Shown: piece by piece, positions 10,783 to 22,265 of the stretch | Numbering within the stretch: the first letter of the stretch is position 1 | How the letters are laid out: every line of letters starts with the position of its first letter | The notes under the pieces: generated by a model | Told to the model about the DNA's origin: nothing | Databases searched by the model: none | The model's input: only the letters and a program-made list of their open reading frames with translations | Source of the DNA: Bacillota bacterium | GTDB lineage: Bacteria; Bacillota; Sulfobacillia; JABLXB01 | NCBI GenBank assembly: GCA_013178305.1 | Contig: JABLXB010000004.1 | Span: 1 to 64,000, forward strand | Direction: 5' to 3' | Length of the DNA stretch: 64,000 nt | Program-made: the position numbers and the translations under genes

Positions 10783-11436
10783 ATGAAGATGCTGGATGCC
10801 AGGGAGCTATTCGCGGAAAAGACCCTGAAACAGGCGTCCATCTGGTGTCGCGGGGTGCTCCAGAACAAGGAGGCCCGCGACCTGGCGGTGGCCCTGGCCA
10901 ACGCGGCCGCATCCGAGGGCAAGTACGTCCAGGCGTTCGACAACTACGTCGACCTGCCGGACAGGGTGCACGTGCCCGTACGCTCGTACGCCAGGATCGC
11001 AGACGAGCCGATCGAGTCCAGGTACATCTACGAAAACGAGAACCCAAACGCGGTGGTGCTCGTCGAGGAGTCGCTGGTGAAAGGCTGCCAGGTACTTGAC
11101 GGGATGCCGCCGGGCGGCGTGCTCGTGGTAAACACCAGGCGAAGCCCTGAGTATATCGCGGGGTTCCTGCGCAACGCCGCTAACCTTGCGAAGGTGGTCT
11201 GCGTGGATGCGTCCGGGATCTCGCAGACGATAGTGACGCTGTCCGGAGCAGAGGGCGCCACCGACGCGTCGGGGATCGGCGGCGGCCTGGCGGCGCCCCT
11301 CGCAGGCGCCGTCGTCAAGGCGACGGGCTGGGTAAACCTCGATTCTCTCTGCAAGGTAGTGAAAGACCCGGAATCCGCGACCATGGGGTTCAAGACCGCC
11401 CAGGTCTGGGAAGTGCCTGCGGGCTTCTTCCAGTAA
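10783..11436 (+). CDS. 2-oxoacid:ferredoxin oxidoreductase, gamma subunit (probable oxalate oxidoreductase)
   Basis: Domain III subunit of the pyruvate:ferredoxin oxidoreductase superfamily, 217 residues. The pattern IWCRGVLQNKEARDLAVALANAA followed by a central VLVEESLVKGCQVLDGM and a glycine-rich GIGGGLAAPLAGA tail is typical. It starts a four-gene set in order gamma, delta, alpha, beta. In the Moorella oxalate enzyme, as I recall it, the gamma and ferredoxin parts are on one chain; here they are two genes separated by 14 bases. ATG 10783 follows AAAGGATGG; an alternative ATG lies two codons later. Confidence 0.85.
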   Translation: MKMLDARELFAEKTLKQASIWCRGVLQNKEARDLAVALANAAASEGKYVQAFDNYVDLPDRVHVPVRSYARIADEPIESRYIYENENPNAVVLVEESLVKGCQVLDGMPPGGVLVVNTRRSPEYIAGFLRNAANLAKVVCVDASGISQTIVTLSGAEGATDASGIGGGLAAPLAGAVVKATGWVNLDSLCKVVKDPESATMGFKTAQVWEVPAGFFQ

Positions 11437-11450
11437 GGAGGTGTGGTCAG

Positions 11451-11732
11451 ATGACGCATACCGAGATGCCGTTCGCCGGAACCGTCGATTGCCCGACGAC
11501 GGTCAACCGCGGGATGGTGACAGGCTGCTGGAAAATGAAGCGGCCCGTCCAGAACAGGGACCTGTGTACCGAGTGCCTCAATTGCTGGATCGTGTGCCCC
11601 GACGCTTGCATTACCCAGACCGATGATGGCCTCACATGGAACTACGAGTTCTGCAAGGGCTGCGGCCTCTGCGGCCAGGAGTGCCCGGTCGGGGCGATCA
11701 CGTACGTTCCGGAGCTTGAGTTCAAGGATTAG
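11451..11732 (+). CDS. 2-oxoacid:ferredoxin oxidoreductase, delta (2x4Fe-4S) subunit
   Basis: A 93-residue ferredoxin-like subunit that carries electrons out of the enzyme. Two CxxCxxCxxxC clusters are visible: CTECLNCWIVCPDAC and CKGCGLCGQECPV. A 30-residue N-terminal extension precedes them, as in PorD subunits. The ATG at 11451 follows an AAGGAGGTG site. Between gamma and alpha genes with short spacings, clearly one transcriptional unit. Confidence 0.93.
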   Translation: MTHTEMPFAGTVDCPTTVNRGMVTGCWKMKRPVQNRDLCTECLNCWIVCPDACITQTDDGLTWNYEFCKGCGLCGQECPVGAITYVPELEFKD

Positions 11733-11745
11733 GGGGTGAAGGATC

Positions 11746-13903
<2,158 letters not shown>

Positions 13904-13925
13904 CGAGGAGGTACGTGTGATACGC

Positions 13926-13957
13926 GGGACACTGGTCGCTCCCGCGGCCGGTGTCCC
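13926..13957 (+). other. intercistronic hairpin
   Basis: GGGACACTGG pairs with CCGGTGTCCC (one G-T pair) around a 12-base loop, 22 bases after the beta-subunit stop. No T run follows, so it is more likely an mRNA-stabilising or processing structure than a terminator. It separates the enzyme genes from the permease. Confidence 0.4.
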
Positions 13958-14030
13958 GGCCGGTGCGCGTGTATCGAGATCCAGTTTCCGGGCCCGTTCC
14001 CTAAACGTACCCTCTGGGAGGTAGAGTGCA

Positions 14031-15734
14031 GTGATTGAAGTAATGGCGCGTTACCTTTCCCCGGGCACCTGGATCCTTGGGATCTCCCCGATAGCGACCG
14101 TGCTCGTCCTCATGGTGGCGCTTCGCTGGGGTGGGGCCAAGGCGGGGGCCGTCGCATGGCTGTGGGCGGCACTCGTTTCCCTGACATGCTTCGGCGGCGA
14201 CGTGACCACCCTGGCGAGCGGCACCGCCAAGGGTCTCTGGGAGACGCTGTTTATCCTCCTGATAGTCTGGGGCGCCATGTCGGTTTATGGGCTCATCGAC
14301 GGGATGGGCGGGTTCCCCGTGATCACGTCGACATTCAACAGGGTCACGGGCGGCGACCGTTTACTCCAGATCCTAATAATCGGCATGGTGTTTCCCGCCT
14401 GGATGCAAGGGGTGCTCGGATTCGGGACCCCCGTGGCGGTCACGGCGCCGCTCCTTATCGGTCTCGGCTTCGACCCCATCCTGGCGGTCACTATCCCGCT
14501 GCTCGGTCACAGCTGGACCGTAACGTTCGGCTCCCTTGGCAGCTCCTACTGGACCCTCCAGCGGATGACCGGCCTGGCGGAGAAACCCCTGGCGTTGTGG
14601 TCGGCGGTTTATTTCGTCCCGATGTGCGTCATGATGTTTTTCTTCGGCGCGTTCTGGTACTCCAAACTCGTCTACGGCGATCCATGGAGAGAGGTGAAGC
14701 GCGGGTGGTTCCCGTGGCTGTCGCTCGGGGTCATACAGGGGATGGCGATCTTCCTGTTCTCGGCGTACGTTTTCCCCTCAATCGGCGGATTCATGGCGGG
14801 GTTTGTCGGCCTGGCGTGGGGTAGCCTGATACGCAAATTCCCGTTCTACAGGGTCGAGGTGAGCGACCAGACCGTGGCTGCACAGGCAGGCACAGGCCCG
14901 GCGGTAACGGCCCCCGCCACGAAAGAGGGCCAAAAGCCGGCAAGCAGGCAGCTGACCTTCGGGCAGGCGTTCCTCCCCTACGTCGTGATCATCGTCCTTG
15001 TGCTGGCAATATACCTGTCGCCACTTCTCCAGCCGGTGCTGGGGACGCCAAACATCAGGGCAATACTGGAGCAGAACCAGTTTCAGCTCGGCCCCGCATG
15101 GCCTCAAACCAAGACAGCGCTGGGGTTCGTGAACGCCAAGGCCGCCAAGTACTCCCCGCTACGCATCTTCACCATGCCCGGCTCGATCATCTGGGGGTCG
15201 CTGATAATCTCGGTGGCGATCTACACCATCGCCGGCCTGTTCAAGCCCCAGGTATGGAAGAAGATCGGTGAGAGGTTGATCAAGGCCGCGATACCCGCCA
15301 GCCTCACGCTAATACCTCTCAGCATGATGTCCGTGGTCATGATGGAGCACGGCATAACGACCCTCCTTGCCGTCGGAACGGCGAAGGCGACGGGCGCGCT
15401 GTACCCGTTCTTCGCCAACTACATCGGCCAGCTCGGCGCGTTCATGACCGGAAGCAACACCGCGTCCAACATCCTTTTTGGGGCGTTCCAGCGTGACACG
15501 GCACTCGTGCTCGGGATCACCCCCTTCCTGGTAGCCGGGGCGCAGACTGTCGGCGGCGCCATCGGAAACATCCACTGCCCCATGAACATCACCCTCGGCA
15601 CGGGCTCCGCGGGAATACCGGGCCGCGAGGGGGAGGTCATGTCGAGGACTCTGACCACGGGAGCAATTATCGGCCTGGTCACCGGCGTCTTGTCCCTGGT
15701 GCTGGTCTCGATGTTCCCCAGGGCCGGGCTGTAG
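14031..15734 (+). CDS. L-lactate permease family transporter (candidate oxalate/2-oxoacid carrier)
   Basis: A 567-residue integral membrane protein of the LctP/LldP family, which takes up lactate and glycolate by proton symport in characterised members. It has about 12-14 hydrophobic segments, the GVLGFGTPVAVTAPLL signature near residue 135, a second half with LTLIPLSMMSVVMMEHG, and FMTGSNTASNILFGAFQ near the end. The GTG at 14031 follows GGGAGGTAG. Its position just after an oxidoreductase with oxalate-type residues suggests that it imports that enzyme's substrate; family membership alone would say lactate or glycolate. Confidence 0.88.
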   Translation: MIEVMARYLSPGTWILGISPIATVLVLMVALRWGGAKAGAVAWLWAALVSLTCFGGDVTTLASGTAKGLWETLFILLIVWGAMSVYGLIDGMGGFPVITSTFNRVTGGDRLLQILIIGMVFPAWMQGVLGFGTPVAVTAPLLIGLGFDPILAVTIPLLGHSWTVTFGSLGSSYWTLQRMTGLAEKPLALWSAVYFVPMCVMMFFFGAFWYSKLVYGDPWREVKRGWFPWLSLGVIQGMAIFLFSAYVFPSIGGFMAGFVGLAWGSLIRKFPFYRVEVSDQTVAAQAGTGPAVTAPATKEGQKPASRQLTFGQAFLPYVVIIVLVLAIYLSPLLQPVLGTPNIRAILEQNQFQLGPAWPQTKTALGFVNAKAAKYSPLRIFTMPGSIIWGSLIISVAIYTIAGLFKPQVWKKIGERLIKAAIPASLTLIPLSMMSVVMMEHGITTLLAVGTAKATGALYPFFANYIGQLGAFMTGSNTASNILFGAFQRDTALVLGITPFLVAGAQTVGGAIGNIHCPMNITLGTGSAGIPGREGEVMSRTLTTGAIIGLVTGVLSLVLVSMFPRAGL

Positions 15735-15768
15735 CCCGTCTCAGTCTATTCCATGGGAGGTGTGACAG

Positions 15769-15954
15769 GTGGCAGGGAAGTTCGAACCCTCGTACGTCAA
15801 GAACAAGCTCTCCGCGAGGCTCCTGTCCATAGCCGTGTTCTGGGCTGGTTTTCTCGCCATCTACTTCGGCGGGATGGTCGGCGGGAGCGCGACGGCTAAC
15901 ACGCTGGGCCTTCTGGCCATGCTTGGTGCGGCGATCCTGGTGTTGGCCACCTGA
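15769..15954 (+). CDS. small two-helix membrane protein
   Basis: A 61-residue protein with a short charged N-terminus (FEPSYVKNKLSARL) and two hydrophobic helices (about 18-36 and 42-60) joined by a glycine-rich turn. GTG start after GGGAGGTG. It lies 34 bases after the permease and 22 before the epimerase gene, in the same direction. No family recognised; it may be an accessory subunit of the permease. Confidence 0.6.
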   Translation: MAGKFEPSYVKNKLSARLLSIAVFWAGFLAIYFGGMVGGSATANTLGLLAMLGAAILVLAT

Positions 15955-15976
15955 GAGGCGTTGAGGAGGGGCTGCC

Positions 15977-16936
15977 GTGAAGGTGCTGATTACCGGCGCT
16001 GCCGGGTCGGTGGGGCGTCATCTCGTTAGGCGCTACCTCGAGAAGGGCTGGAACGTCAGGGCGCTCGATGCCAGTCCCGCGGTGAGCGACCTGCGCGCCG
16101 GCCTCCCGGAGGACTGCGCCGGACTGCTCGACACCGTCTGCGCCAGGGTCGAGGACGAGGAATACCTCGGCGAGGCCGTAGCGGGGATGGACGCGGTGGT
16201 CCACCTCGCCTGGTCGTTCAGCGACGACCCGCGTACACTCCTCGCGACCGACATAAAGGGCCACATCGACCTGTTAGAGCGCATGGTGGCAAGCGGCGTG
16301 CGGCGCCTCGTGTACACCAGCAGCGCGGTCGTGTACGGGGCACCCCTGAGGGTGCCCATTGACGAGACGCACCCCCTCAAGGTGGATCTGGCCAGGAAGC
16401 CGTTCTACGCCGCCATGAAGGTGGCGGCCGAGAACCTGAACCTCGCCTACGCAGCCCATCATCGCCTCGAGGTCACAAACATCAGATTCTGGTGGGCGTA
16501 CGGCGACGACATCGGTGGGCGTCACCTGCGGGAGATGGCGGTCGCCGCCCTGCGCGGCAACCCGCTCGAGGTGGTGGCCGGCGCGGGCGGATCCTTCCTG
16601 CACCTCGACGACCTTTCGCGCATCGTGGAGCTGGCGGTCACGACCGAGTCCAATCGTGCCGGTACTTTCAACGTCGCGAGCGGGTTCGTGAGCTGGGAGG
16701 ACGTCGCAACCGCGATCGCCAGGGCCGCAGGCTCGAATGCCGGGGTCCACGCAGTTCCCGAAGACCAATGGAGGGGCTCGCCGTTTATGATGGGCCGGTG
16801 GGAGCTGTCGGAGGCGCTCGCGCAGGAGAAGTTGGGGTACGCCCCCGCGTTCACGCCAGAAGAGGTACGGTCGTCCGTGATGCGGGCGGTGGGCCGCATG
16901 ACCTCGAGGGTCGCGGCCCTCGCCCGTGCTGGCTAG
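15977..16936 (+). CDS. NAD-dependent epimerase/dehydratase family protein
   Basis: An extended short-chain dehydrogenase of 319 residues. The Rossmann motif GAAGSVG is at residues 7-13, and the active site is Ser/Tyr/Lys with YTSSAVVYG and YAAMK. Members act on sugar nucleotides or other polyols; the substrate cannot be read from the sequence. GTG start with GAGGAGGGG. It follows the permease and small membrane protein closely and may belong to the same transcript. Confidence 0.85.
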   Translation: MKVLITGAAGSVGRHLVRRYLEKGWNVRALDASPAVSDLRAGLPEDCAGLLDTVCARVEDEEYLGEAVAGMDAVVHLAWSFSDDPRTLLATDIKGHIDLLERMVASGVRRLVYTSSAVVYGAPLRVPIDETHPLKVDLARKPFYAAMKVAAENLNLAYAAHHRLEVTNIRFWWAYGDDIGGRHLREMAVAALRGNPLEVVAGAGGSFLHLDDLSRIVELAVTTESNRAGTFNVASGFVSWEDVATAIARAAGSNAGVHAVPEDQWRGSPFMMGRWELSEALAQEKLGYAPAFTPEEVRSSVMRAVGRMTSRVAALARAG

Positions 16937-17085
16937 CCGGCCGCCGCCGCCGCGGACCTGGGGCCCCGGCAGCAGCCCACGCAGGGCCGGTTCCAGGCGG
17001 AGCCGGCCCTGCCCGCGTCCCGATGCAGGATGAGCCCCCATAAATGGTGAAATCCTGCGGAAAATCCGCCCCGGAGTGAGATGCC

Positions 17086-19164
17086 ATGCTCAGGACCTGG
17101 ACAGCCAAAGACGTCATGGACCCTATCGCGCTGACCATCGGCGCGGACGAGACTGTGAAGGCCGCGCTCTCGGCCATAGACCGCGTAGGCGCGCCGGGAG
17201 CCCCCGTCGTATCGACGGCCGGGAACGTCGTCGGAACGATCGACCGGGAGCGTCTCGCCGCGGCGGCCCAGGGACTTCCGCTGGGCAGGGTCGGCGACGT
17301 GTGCCACCGCGATATATTCTGCGTCCAGTCGAACGCCATGGTGGAGGACTGGATCCACGAGGCGAACCGCCAGGCCGTCGTGGTATCGGCCACCGGCCAA
17401 TCCGTGGGCATGATCGACCACAACAGGCTGGTCGTGAAGATGTTCGAGCGGATGGAGAGCATCCAGGACGAGCTCCGCGTCGTGCTGGACTCCACCACTA
17501 ACGGGATCATCGCCGTGGACGCCGACTGCAGGATAATCCTGTTCAATTCGACGGCGGGGAAGCTCTCGGGGAAGAGTCCCGCGGAGGCTATCAACAGGCA
17601 CGTAGCGGACGTCCTGCACAACTCGCGTCTCCCCGACGTCGTTGCCACCGGCAAGGCGGAGATCGGCCAGAAGTTCCATATCGGCAACTCGCTGGTCATT
17701 TCAAACCGCACACCGGTCATCAAGAACGGCAAGGTGATCGGCGCGATCGCGGTATTCCAGGACGTGACCGAGCTACAGAAAATCATCGAGGAACTGAGCG
17801 ACGTCAAGAACCACGCCCAGACGCTGGAGACCATCCTCGAGATCGCCTACGACGGGATCGTGGTCGTGGACAAGAATGGCGTGGTCAGGATGTTCAACAG
17901 GGCGTACGAGGAGTTCCTCGGGATAAGCCGCGATCAGATGATCGGAAGACACGTCACCGAGTGTATCGAGAACACCAGGATGCACATCGTGGTCAAGACG
18001 GGCGTCCCCGAGATCGGCTGGGTGCAGAAGATCAAGGGTCAGGAGATGGTCGTCCAGCGCATCCCCATCAAGAAGGACGGGGAGATAATCGGCGCCGTCG
18101 GCAAGGTCATGTTCAAGAACGTCAACGAACTGCAAGCGCTGGCCGAGAAGCTCAACTTCGCGGAGAAGCGGCTGGAGTACTACGAGCGCGAGCTCAGCCG
18201 GATCAAGGGCGCCCGGTACAGCCTCGACGACATCGTCGGGGAGTCCGAGGCAGTGGTCAAGATCAAGGGACTGGCGCTCAAGGTGGCCCGCGGGAGCTCG
18301 ACGGTGCTCATACGCGGCGAGAGCGGCACCGGAAAGGAGATTCTCGCCCACGGGATTCACAGCGCAAGCCCCCGCGCGCACCGCCCGTTCATCCAGATAA
18401 ACTGCGCCGCCATTCCCAAGGAGCTGCTCGAGTCGGAGCTGTTCGGCTACGAGGCGGGCGCGTTCACCGGCGCTCGCAAGGGCGGCAAGCCCGGGAGGTT
18501 TGAACTGGCGGCCGGCGGGACGATATTTCTCGACGAGATCGGCGACATGCCCATCGACATGCAAGCGAAAGTGCTCCGCGTATTGCAGGAGAAGGAGATC
18601 CAGCGCGTCGGCGGGGTCGACACCGTACCCGTCGACGTCCGGCTGGTTGCCGCCACCAACAAGAACCTCGAGAAGATGATCGCCGAGGGCCAGTTCAGGG
18701 AAGACCTGTACTACCGCTTGAACATCGTGTCGCTGGTTATTCCGCCCCTCAGGGACAGGGCCGGGGATATCCCGATCCTGGTCGAATGCATCCTGAACAG
18801 GCTCGGGTCGCAGATGGGGCTCCCCAGGAAGACGGTTTCACCCGAAGCGATGAAGAGCCTCGTGAACTACCAGTGGCCGGGGAACGTCAGGGAACTCATC
18901 AACGTGCTGGAGCGGATGATAAACACCGTGGACGAACCCGTGATCCTTCCGAGCCACCTCCCGTTCCAGATCGCGGGCAGCGCGAGCAGCCCCCGGGTGA
19001 ACGGGGGCTCGATCACGCTCAGGAGCATCATGGAGCAGGCGGAGAGACAGGCGATAGCCGAGGCTCTCAAAGCGTGCAAGGGCAACAGGGTGAGGGCGTC
19101 GAACCTCCTGGGGATCCCACGGTCGGCTCTGTACACCAAAATGGCGAGGTACGGGCTCAAATGA
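17086..19164 (+). CDS. sigma-54-dependent activator with CBS and PAS domains
   Basis: A 692-residue enhancer-binding protein. Order: two CBS repeats (about 5-120, starting TAKDVMDPIALTI), PAS 1 (about 125-230), PAS 2 (about 245-350), a linker coiled coil, the AAA+ domain with GESGTGKE near 410 and the sigma-54 contact loop GAFTGA near 458, and a C-terminal Fis-type helix-turn-helix (NRVRASNLLGIPRSALYTKM). The paired CBS input suggests sensing of adenine nucleotides, and the PAS pair a small molecule or redox state. Located after the permease-epimerase genes, it may control the upstream locus, though no clear -24/-12 promoter was found there. Confidence 0.93.
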   Translation: MLRTWTAKDVMDPIALTIGADETVKAALSAIDRVGAPGAPVVSTAGNVVGTIDRERLAAAAQGLPLGRVGDVCHRDIFCVQSNAMVEDWIHEANRQAVVVSATGQSVGMIDHNRLVVKMFERMESIQDELRVVLDSTTNGIIAVDADCRIILFNSTAGKLSGKSPAEAINRHVADVLHNSRLPDVVATGKAEIGQKFHIGNSLVISNRTPVIKNGKVIGAIAVFQDVTELQKIIEELSDVKNHAQTLETILEIAYDGIVVVDKNGVVRMFNRAYEEFLGISRDQMIGRHVTECIENTRMHIVVKTGVPEIGWVQKIKGQEMVVQRIPIKKDGEIIGAVGKVMFKNVNELQALAEKLNFAEKRLEYYERELSRIKGARYSLDDIVGESEAVVKIKGLALKVARGSSTVLIRGESGTGKEILAHGIHSASPRAHRPFIQINCAAIPKELLESELFGYEAGAFTGARKGGKPGRFELAAGGTIFLDEIGDMPIDMQAKVLRVLQEKEIQRVGGVDTVPVDVRLVAATNKNLEKMIAEGQFREDLYYRLNIVSLVIPPLRDRAGDIPILVECILNRLGSQMGLPRKTVSPEAMKSLVNYQWPGNVRELINVLERMINTVDEPVILPSHLPFQIAGSASSPRVNGGSITLRSIMEQAERQAIAEALKACKGNRVRASNLLGIPRSALYTKMARYGLK

Positions 19165-19207
19165 CGCCGGAGCGGGGGCAGTCGCCCGGACCGTGACGTC
19201 CGGTGGC

Positions 19208-20014
19208 TCAGCCGAGGGGTTCGCCGTACACTTTCCTGCCAGCAAACCTGGTAACCCTGGTGTAGCCGGCGGCCGCGGCGTAGCGCGCCGCGTGCGCGAA
19301 CTCGTACCCGACGTGCTCGGGATAGTGGGCGTCCGACGAGATCGCGATCGGGACACCCTCGCGCGACAGTGCGCGGAGGAACTCGAAGTGCGGGTACATC
19401 TCCCCTACCATCTTCCTCAGCCCCGCGGTGCTGACCTCGGCCACGACACCCGCCCGCCGCGCGGTGGCGGCCACCGTATCGTACAGGGGGCGAAGGTCGA
19501 ACGAGGCGCGGTGGCCGAACACCTTGATGACGTCGGGGTGCCCTATCATGTCAAACAGGCCGCATGTCATGGCTTCATCCAGGAGCGAGAAGTACCGCCT
19601 GTATGCGTCATCCACGTCCCTGCCGTCCCATGTGTCGAGCCTGTCCGTGTCGTCGAATCCCCACTCGTCTATGAAATGCACGGACCCGATTACGTAATCC
19701 CACGGGACCCCTTCGAGGAACGCGGCCAGCCGCTTCTCGATGCCGGTCAGGTACTCGCACTCGATGCCCATCTTCACGGGGAGGTTTTTCGCGCGGGCCG
19801 CGGCTATGAGATCCACGTAATCCTCGAGCGAACGGTCCGGGGTCAGCCTCCACCACGACGGCCACAGTGGGCCGGCCTCGGTGAATTTGAAGATGTGCTC
19901 GGATACGCCTATCTCCGAGACCCCGCGGGCGACGGCGGCCTCTGCGAACCGCTCGAGCCATTCCATGTCCAGTGGGCCGTTTTCGAGGTGGATATGGTAG
20001 TCGAAGAACATCAC
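19208..20014 (-). CDS. hisK: histidinol-phosphatase, PHP family
   Basis: Removes phosphate from L-histidinol phosphate. A 268-residue PHP-domain enzyme: FFDYHIHLEN at the N-terminus (metal HxH), EIGVSEHIF, GIECEY, GSVHFIDEW, MIGHPDVIK and a C-terminal ISSDAHYPEH, all metal-site segments. It overlaps hisIE by 4 bases and is last in the histidine operon. The hisB gene here is dehydratase-only, so this supplies the missing phosphatase step. Confidence 0.9.
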   Translation of the reverse strand: MMFFDYHIHLENGPLDMEWLERFAEAAVARGVSEIGVSEHIFKFTEAGPLWPSWWRLTPDRSLEDYVDLIAAARAKNLPVKMGIECEYLTGIEKRLAAFLEGVPWDYVIGSVHFIDEWGFDDTDRLDTWDGRDVDDAYRRYFSLLDEAMTCGLFDMIGHPDVIKVFGHRASFDLRPLYDTVAATARRAGVVAEVSTAGLRKMVGEMYPHFEFLRALSREGVPIAISSDAHYPEHVGYEFAHAARYAAAAGYTRVTRFAGRKVYGEPLG

Positions 20015-20703
20015 GTCGCCTCCGTGTGCCGGCTCACGCTCCTGCTCAACTGCGGCGCGCCCTCGCGCTTGCCGAGTTCGGCGAGGACGTCCTCGATGCT
20101 CGCGCCTGCGGCCGCAAGCGCCACCATGGAGTGGAACAGGAGGTCGGCCGCTTCTGAGACCGCCCGCTCCCTGCCCTCGGCGAGCAACGCGACCATGAAC
20201 TCGGACGCCTCCTCGCCTACCTTCCTCGCGACCGCCTCACGGCCTCCGGCCAGGAGGCGCGCGACGTACGAGCCTTCGGGCATGTCCCGCTTGCGCTGCT
20301 CGATTACGCCCGTCAAGCGCTCGAGGAGGTCACGCCCCTCCTCCGCTGCCCCGGGCGGGCGCCCGTGTTCCGCGGTGCACGGCCCCTCCGTGGGGTTGTG
20401 GAAGCAGGAATGATGCCCCTCGTGACAGGCGTCACCCGTCTGGACGACCGTGTAGAGGACGGCGTCGCGGTCGCAGTCGAGCGAGACAGAGACGACCTGC
20501 TGGGTATTGCCCGAGGTTTCCCCCTTGCGCCAGAGTTTCCGGCGCTCGCGACTCCAGTACCACGCCTGGCCCGTCGACCGCGTGAGCTCGAGCGCCTCGC
20601 GGTTTGCGTACGCCAGCATCAGCACCTGGCCCGTGCCGTGCTCCAGCACGACAACCGGGGCGAGCCCGTTTTCATCGAATTCTACCGTATCAACCCAGGA
20701 CAT
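20011..20703 (-). CDS. hisIE: phosphoribosyl-AMP cyclohydrolase / phosphoribosyl-ATP pyrophosphatase
   Basis: Bifunctional enzyme for steps 2 and 3 of histidine synthesis. HisI part (about 1-120): [30 protein letters not shown] and the zinc-site [18 protein letters not shown]. HisE part (about 130-220): [15 protein letters not shown] and [13 protein letters not shown]. The ATG at 20703 is chosen because it starts [13 protein letters not shown] and has AAGGTG upstream; the open frame continues a further 40 codons upstream into hisF. It overlaps hisF by 14 bases. Confidence 0.95.
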   Translation of the reverse strand: MSWVDTVEFDENGLAPVVVLEHGTGQVLMLAYANREALELTRSTGQAWYWSRERRKLWRKGETSGNTQQVVSVSLDCDRDAVLYTVVQTGDACHEGHHSCFHNPTEGPCTAEHGRPPGAAEEGRDLLERLTGVIEQRKRDMPEGSYVARLLAGGREAVARKVGEEASEFMVALLAEGRERAVSEAADLLFHSMVALAAAGASIEDVLAELGKREGAPQLSRSVSRHTEAT

Positions 20704-21454
20704 TTCGCACCTTAACCCCTTCGGAGGCGAGTCGCCTCTTGAGCGCCGGTATCGAGATCTCCCTGTAGTGAAACACGGACGCCGCCAGGGCCGCGTCGGC
20801 CCGCCCGTCCACGAAGATGTCAACGAAGTCCTCTTCGGAGCCGGCCCCGCCCGACGCGATCACGGGGACATCGACGGCTTCCGAGACGGCCCTGGTGAGG
20901 GCGACGTCGAACCCTTGCCTGGTGCCATCCCTGTCGATGCTGGTCAGCAGTATCTCACCAGCGCCGAGGGACACCGCCTTGACCGCCCATTCCAGCGCAT
21001 CCAGACCGGTGTTCCTCCGGCCCCCGTGCGTCCAGACCTCCCAGTGTTCCCCATCCCACTTGGCGTCGATCGACACGATCACGCACTGGCTCCCGAATTT
21101 CTCCGCCGACCACGTTATCACCGATGGGTCGGCCACCGCGGCGGTGTTGAGGGAGGCCTTGTCCGCGCCTGCCTTGAGCAGGGCCCTGATGTCGTCCACC
21201 CCGCGGATCCCTCCGCCCACCGACAGCGGTATGAACACCTCCGCGGCGGTCCTGGCAACCAGGTCGGCAAATGTCTTGCGGCCCTCCGGGGTCGCCGATA
21301 TGTCGAGGTAGACGACCTCGTCCGCGCCGTCCGTTTCGTAGTATCGCGCCTGCTCCACCGGGTCCCCGGCGTCGCGCAGCTCTATGAAGTTGATCCCTTT
21401 GACCACCCTGCCGTTCTTGACGTCAAGGCATGGCACTATTCTCTTCGCCAGCAT
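20690..21454 (-). CDS. hisF: imidazole glycerol phosphate synthase, cyclase subunit
   Basis: Condenses ammonia from HisH with PRFAR to make imidazole glycerol phosphate and AICAR. A 254-residue TIM barrel: [20 protein letters not shown] at the start (catalytic Asp in CLDV), SVGGGIR, and [11 protein letters not shown] with the C-terminal phosphate site. Standard length. It lies 34 bases after hisA and overlaps hisIE. Confidence 0.97.
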   Translation of the reverse strand: MLAKRIVPCLDVKNGRVVKGINFIELRDAGDPVEQARYYETDGADEVVYLDISATPEGRKTFADLVARTAAEVFIPLSVGGGIRGVDDIRALLKAGADKASLNTAAVADPSVITWSAEKFGSQCVIVSIDAKWDGEHWEVWTHGGRRNTGLDALEWAVKAVSLGAGEILLTSIDRDGTRQGFDVALTRAVSEAVDVPVIASGGAGSEEDFVDIFVDGRADAALAASVFHYREISIPALKRRLASEGVKVRNVLG

Positions 21455-21488
21455 TCGAGGTCCCCCGACTCCGGCCGGCCGCCTCAGG

Positions 21489-22226
21489 TCAGCCGCACCC
21501 CGCAGGCTCCTGGAACATCGCGATCAGCCTCTCCAGTTTCAGGCCACCCGAGTAGAGCGCCCGGCCGATTATCACACCTTCTATTCCTTCCGGTTCCATC
21601 TGCTTCAACACGGCCACGTCCTCGTAAGATGTGACCCCCCCGCCGGCGATCACCTTCAGGCCGTGACCCAGCACAGTCCTCACCACAGCAGGGTCGATCC
21701 CGCCCAACATGCCGTCCCTTGCGGTGTCGGTGAAAACCACGCGAACGACACCCGACTCCTTGAACCTCTTCATGATCTGCGGGATGGGCTCGCTGGTTGT
21801 CTCTTTCCACCCCATGACCGCCGCGCGTCCCGCCTTCAAGTCGATGCTGGCCAGCACCTTCCCCGGGTACGCCGCGCACGCCTGTTGCAGGAAGGAGGGG
21901 TCGGATATCGCGGCGGTGCCGAGTACCACCTGGGAAGCACCCGCCTGAAACACAGTGTTGAGGTCGTCCATGTTCCTGATGCCGCCGCCGGCCTGGACCG
22001 GCGTCTTGAGGTTCCTCGCCATGTCCCTGATCACATCGATGTTCACGGGCTTCCCCTTGAACGCCCCGTCGAGGTCTACCACGTGAACCAACCGCGCCCC
22101 TAGCCGCTCCCACACCCTGGCGACCGCCACCGGCGTGCTGGAGAAGACGGTCTTCTCTGACTCCTGCCCCCGCCTCAGCCTAACGCATTTCCCCTCCATG
22201 ATATCGATCGAGGGAATGATCAGCAC
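21489..22226 (-). CDS. hisA: ProFAR isomerase (HisA)
   Basis: Isomerises ProFAR to PRFAR. A TIM barrel of 245 residues beginning [15 protein letters not shown], with [17 protein letters not shown] and [11 protein letters not shown]. The open frame begins at 22250, but a strong AAAGGAGGT lies at its 5' end and ideally placed before a GTG at 22226; the shorter start also matches the family N-terminus. It follows hisH after 39 bases. Confidence 0.95.
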   Translation of the reverse strand: MLIIPSIDIMEGKCVRLRRGQESEKTVFSSTPVAVARVWERLGARLVHVVDLDGAFKGKPVNIDVIRDMARNLKTPVQAGGGIRNMDDLNTVFQAGASQVVLGTAAISDPSFLQQACAAYPGKVLASIDLKAGRAAVMGWKETTSEPIPQIMKRFKESGVVRVVFTDTARDGMLGGIDPAVVRTVLGHGLKVIAGGGVTSYEDVAVLKQMEPEGIEGVIIGRALYSGGLKLERLIAMFQEPAGCG

Positions 22227-22265
22227 GAGGCTACCTCCTTTTTGGCCCATCTCTTCGACGCGTGT

